Source: Aphelocoma coerulescens (Eukaryota; Chordata; Aves; Passeriformes; Corvidae). From it: a stretch of DNA of 64,000 bases. Position numbers and translations under genes: made by a program. Every line of letters begins with the position of its first letter. The first letter of the stretch is position 1. Of this stretch, positions 62,305 through 64,000 are shown piece after piece. The notes below the pieces were generated by a model. It was not told the DNA's origin. It did no database searches and worked only from the letters and a program-made list of their open reading frames with translations. The stretch spans positions 12,271,301 to 12,335,300 of the forward strand of contig NW_027184085.1 of assembly GCF_041296385.1 (NCBI RefSeq). Direction: 5' to 3'.

Positions 62305-64000
62305 CTAAGAGAGGAGAAAGAAGTCCGTATGAGCAGCTGAAATATTCATTACAAAATTAAATAGGATTTGAAAGTCTTCACTCTCAAAGCAGAACATCTT
62401 AAGATCAGAAGCTAAACATATTCAAAGTCATATTTCAAGTTTTAGAGTTTCCACTATGACTTCTAAATTTAAAAAGTTAATTGTACTAAATTGTCAACTC
62501 TTCACACTTACGAATTTGCTACCTAATGTTTCTTGCATGTGTAAAAATGTGTAAAATAAGAGGACACAGGCCAAAAGTAGTCTATAAAAATCATATGTAA
62601 CAACTCTCCTTTTTAGGCATGTGACCCTAACTTGTGAATGAATGACTGATGCAATGCTTTGAGAATAAAGAGCTCTCAAGGATTTATACAGCAGTACATG
62701 CCATACTTTTAACATCTTTTGTTTGTATTTGTCCAGAAAAGAAGCTCTATGCATCCGTTTATAAATAAGGCCCCAAGTATCCTCTCATTTTAACAAACAC
62801 TCCTGGCCTAGGAATTTAGGGTGTTTAAGAGGAATTCATTTGAAGCAAGAGAAGGATATAAAAGCCGTGTTACAACATTCCAATTTTTTTATTTTTCCCT
62901 AATCAATTCCTTTTTCCTCTTACAACCTAAGAGATGTCATAAAACAAAATAGCAATAGTTTTGACTAAGAAAGCACATCACAAGTGAGTGTTATGAACAC
63001 ATCTTTTCTCTGTTCATACTGTTGATATCCATGTGACAGTAACCAGTTTTTCCTGAAATTACATGAGACTTATGCTTTATATGACTACATTGCTAGTTTT
63101 TCCTCATTGTCATCTTTATAGAGCCTCATTTACACAACCTATCTGCCCTTAAATTCCAAATATGATTTTAGGTAGTCATGCAGAAAGCATGCAGTAAGTA
63201 TCACTATATTAGCCTCCTTACAATGCTCATGGCTAGAACATGTCACATTCCCTACAAAATTAGAAAATGGGACTGTACCTCTTTTATACCCCTATTCAGA
63301 GAACCTACTACACCACTGACCACCATGAAAAGAAACACCAGAAGCCCTTCCAGACAAGGTTTCAGTTACCTATTTCAAAGTTTGCTTAGGGCCAAACAAA
63401 ACTAAGAACTGTCAAATCAAACACCTGCTTGTGTCCTTGCTTAAGAATAAAGTTTCTGTTATTTCAGAAAAATAATTAGGGAAATCCTTTCTGTTTCACT
63501 CTGGTGAGGTTTCAGCTCCATAACGAGCAATAACAGGAGTGCCAGCAACAAAAATACAATTTTGTTTCCAGCAAAACATCAAAACTGCCAAATGTCAAGG
63601 GAATTTATCTGCATAAACACAGAGTTTTATTTAAGCAACTTAGAATGATGGAGACTAAAAAGTTTCTGTTTTCTAAATCTTAGAGTATGTGAGTGAAAGT
63701 TCCTGTTTTTTTAGCAACATATTTTTCAACACATTGAAACTCCTTCAGTTATTTATCCTGGCAACTGTACTCATTTCAGAACTTTTCTATGGCACAAATA
63801 CAGCTACATTTCAAGCTACAAATTTAATATGCTAGAAGTATAAACAAAAATCAATTGCTGTATACTTTCACATGAGTGACTGATTTTTGTTTGATGGTTT
63901 GTCGTCATAAAAGTATTCTGGAAAGTTATTATATACACAGAACAATGTCCCTTATTAAGTAGTTATTAAAAACTCTTCCCTAGTCTGTCCTTTAAAATTC
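62305..64000 (-). other. NADK2: NADK2 intron (continues past window)
   Basis: AT-rich DNA with no segment resembling the preceding NADK2 exon, so that exon lies beyond position 64000. No repeat recognised. Confidence 0.6.

Overview
The window looks like bird genomic DNA. It is AT-rich, with introns from about 80 bp to 6.5 kb, and is scattered with CR1-type LINE fragments, the dominant interspersed repeat of birds. Three vertebrate genes can be read exon by exon: LMBRD2 (minus strand), SKP2 (plus strand) and the 3' half of NADK2 (minus strand). The order and orientation match human 5p13; in birds this block is generally on the Z chromosome (established knowledge, not visible here), so the fragment is probably Z-linked. 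Species cannot be fixed from sequence alone.

Layout. 1-11,697: no protein gene recognised; AT-rich DNA with CR1 pieces at 4,188-4,711, 7,493-7,665 and a nested pair at 9,945-11,124. The part nearest 11.7 kb must be LMBRD2 3' UTR, whose far end I cannot fix. 11,698-31,203 (minus): complete LMBRD2 coding sequence in 17 coding exons (688 aa), followed by a 6.5 kb first intron. 37,440-38,720: CpG island holding a divergent LMBRD2/SKP2 promoter. 38,069-49,310 (plus): complete SKP2 coding sequence in 10 exons (418 aa), with a proposed first coding exon of only 8 nt. 49,311-about 50,760: SKP2 3' UTR. About 51,590-54,152: NADK2 3' UTR. 54,153-62,304 (minus): the last seven NADK2 exons (227 aa). 62,305-64,000: NADK2 intron; the rest of that gene lies beyond the window. 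All reconstructed exons have GT/AG borders, keep frame across every junction and show no disabling mutation.

The genes do not form one pathway. LMBRD2 is a multi-pass membrane protein linked to receptor signalling, SKP2 is the substrate-recognition F-box subunit of an SCF ubiquitin ligase controlling S-phase entry, and NADK2 is mitochondrial NAD kinase. Their regulatory link is the head-to-head LMBRD2/SKP2 promoter; SKP2 and NADK2 are tail-to-tail.

I found no new gene system. The most interesting structures are two related solo-LTR-like repeats in opposite orientation in SKP2 introns 5 and 8, flanking exons 6-8 (279 nt, a multiple of three); a perfect 44-bp AT-rich palindrome in LMBRD2 intron 3; the 8-nt initiator exon of SKP2 with a short upstream ORF; a CR1-inside-CR1 insertion; and a G-run-rich tract just upstream of LMBRD2 exon 5.
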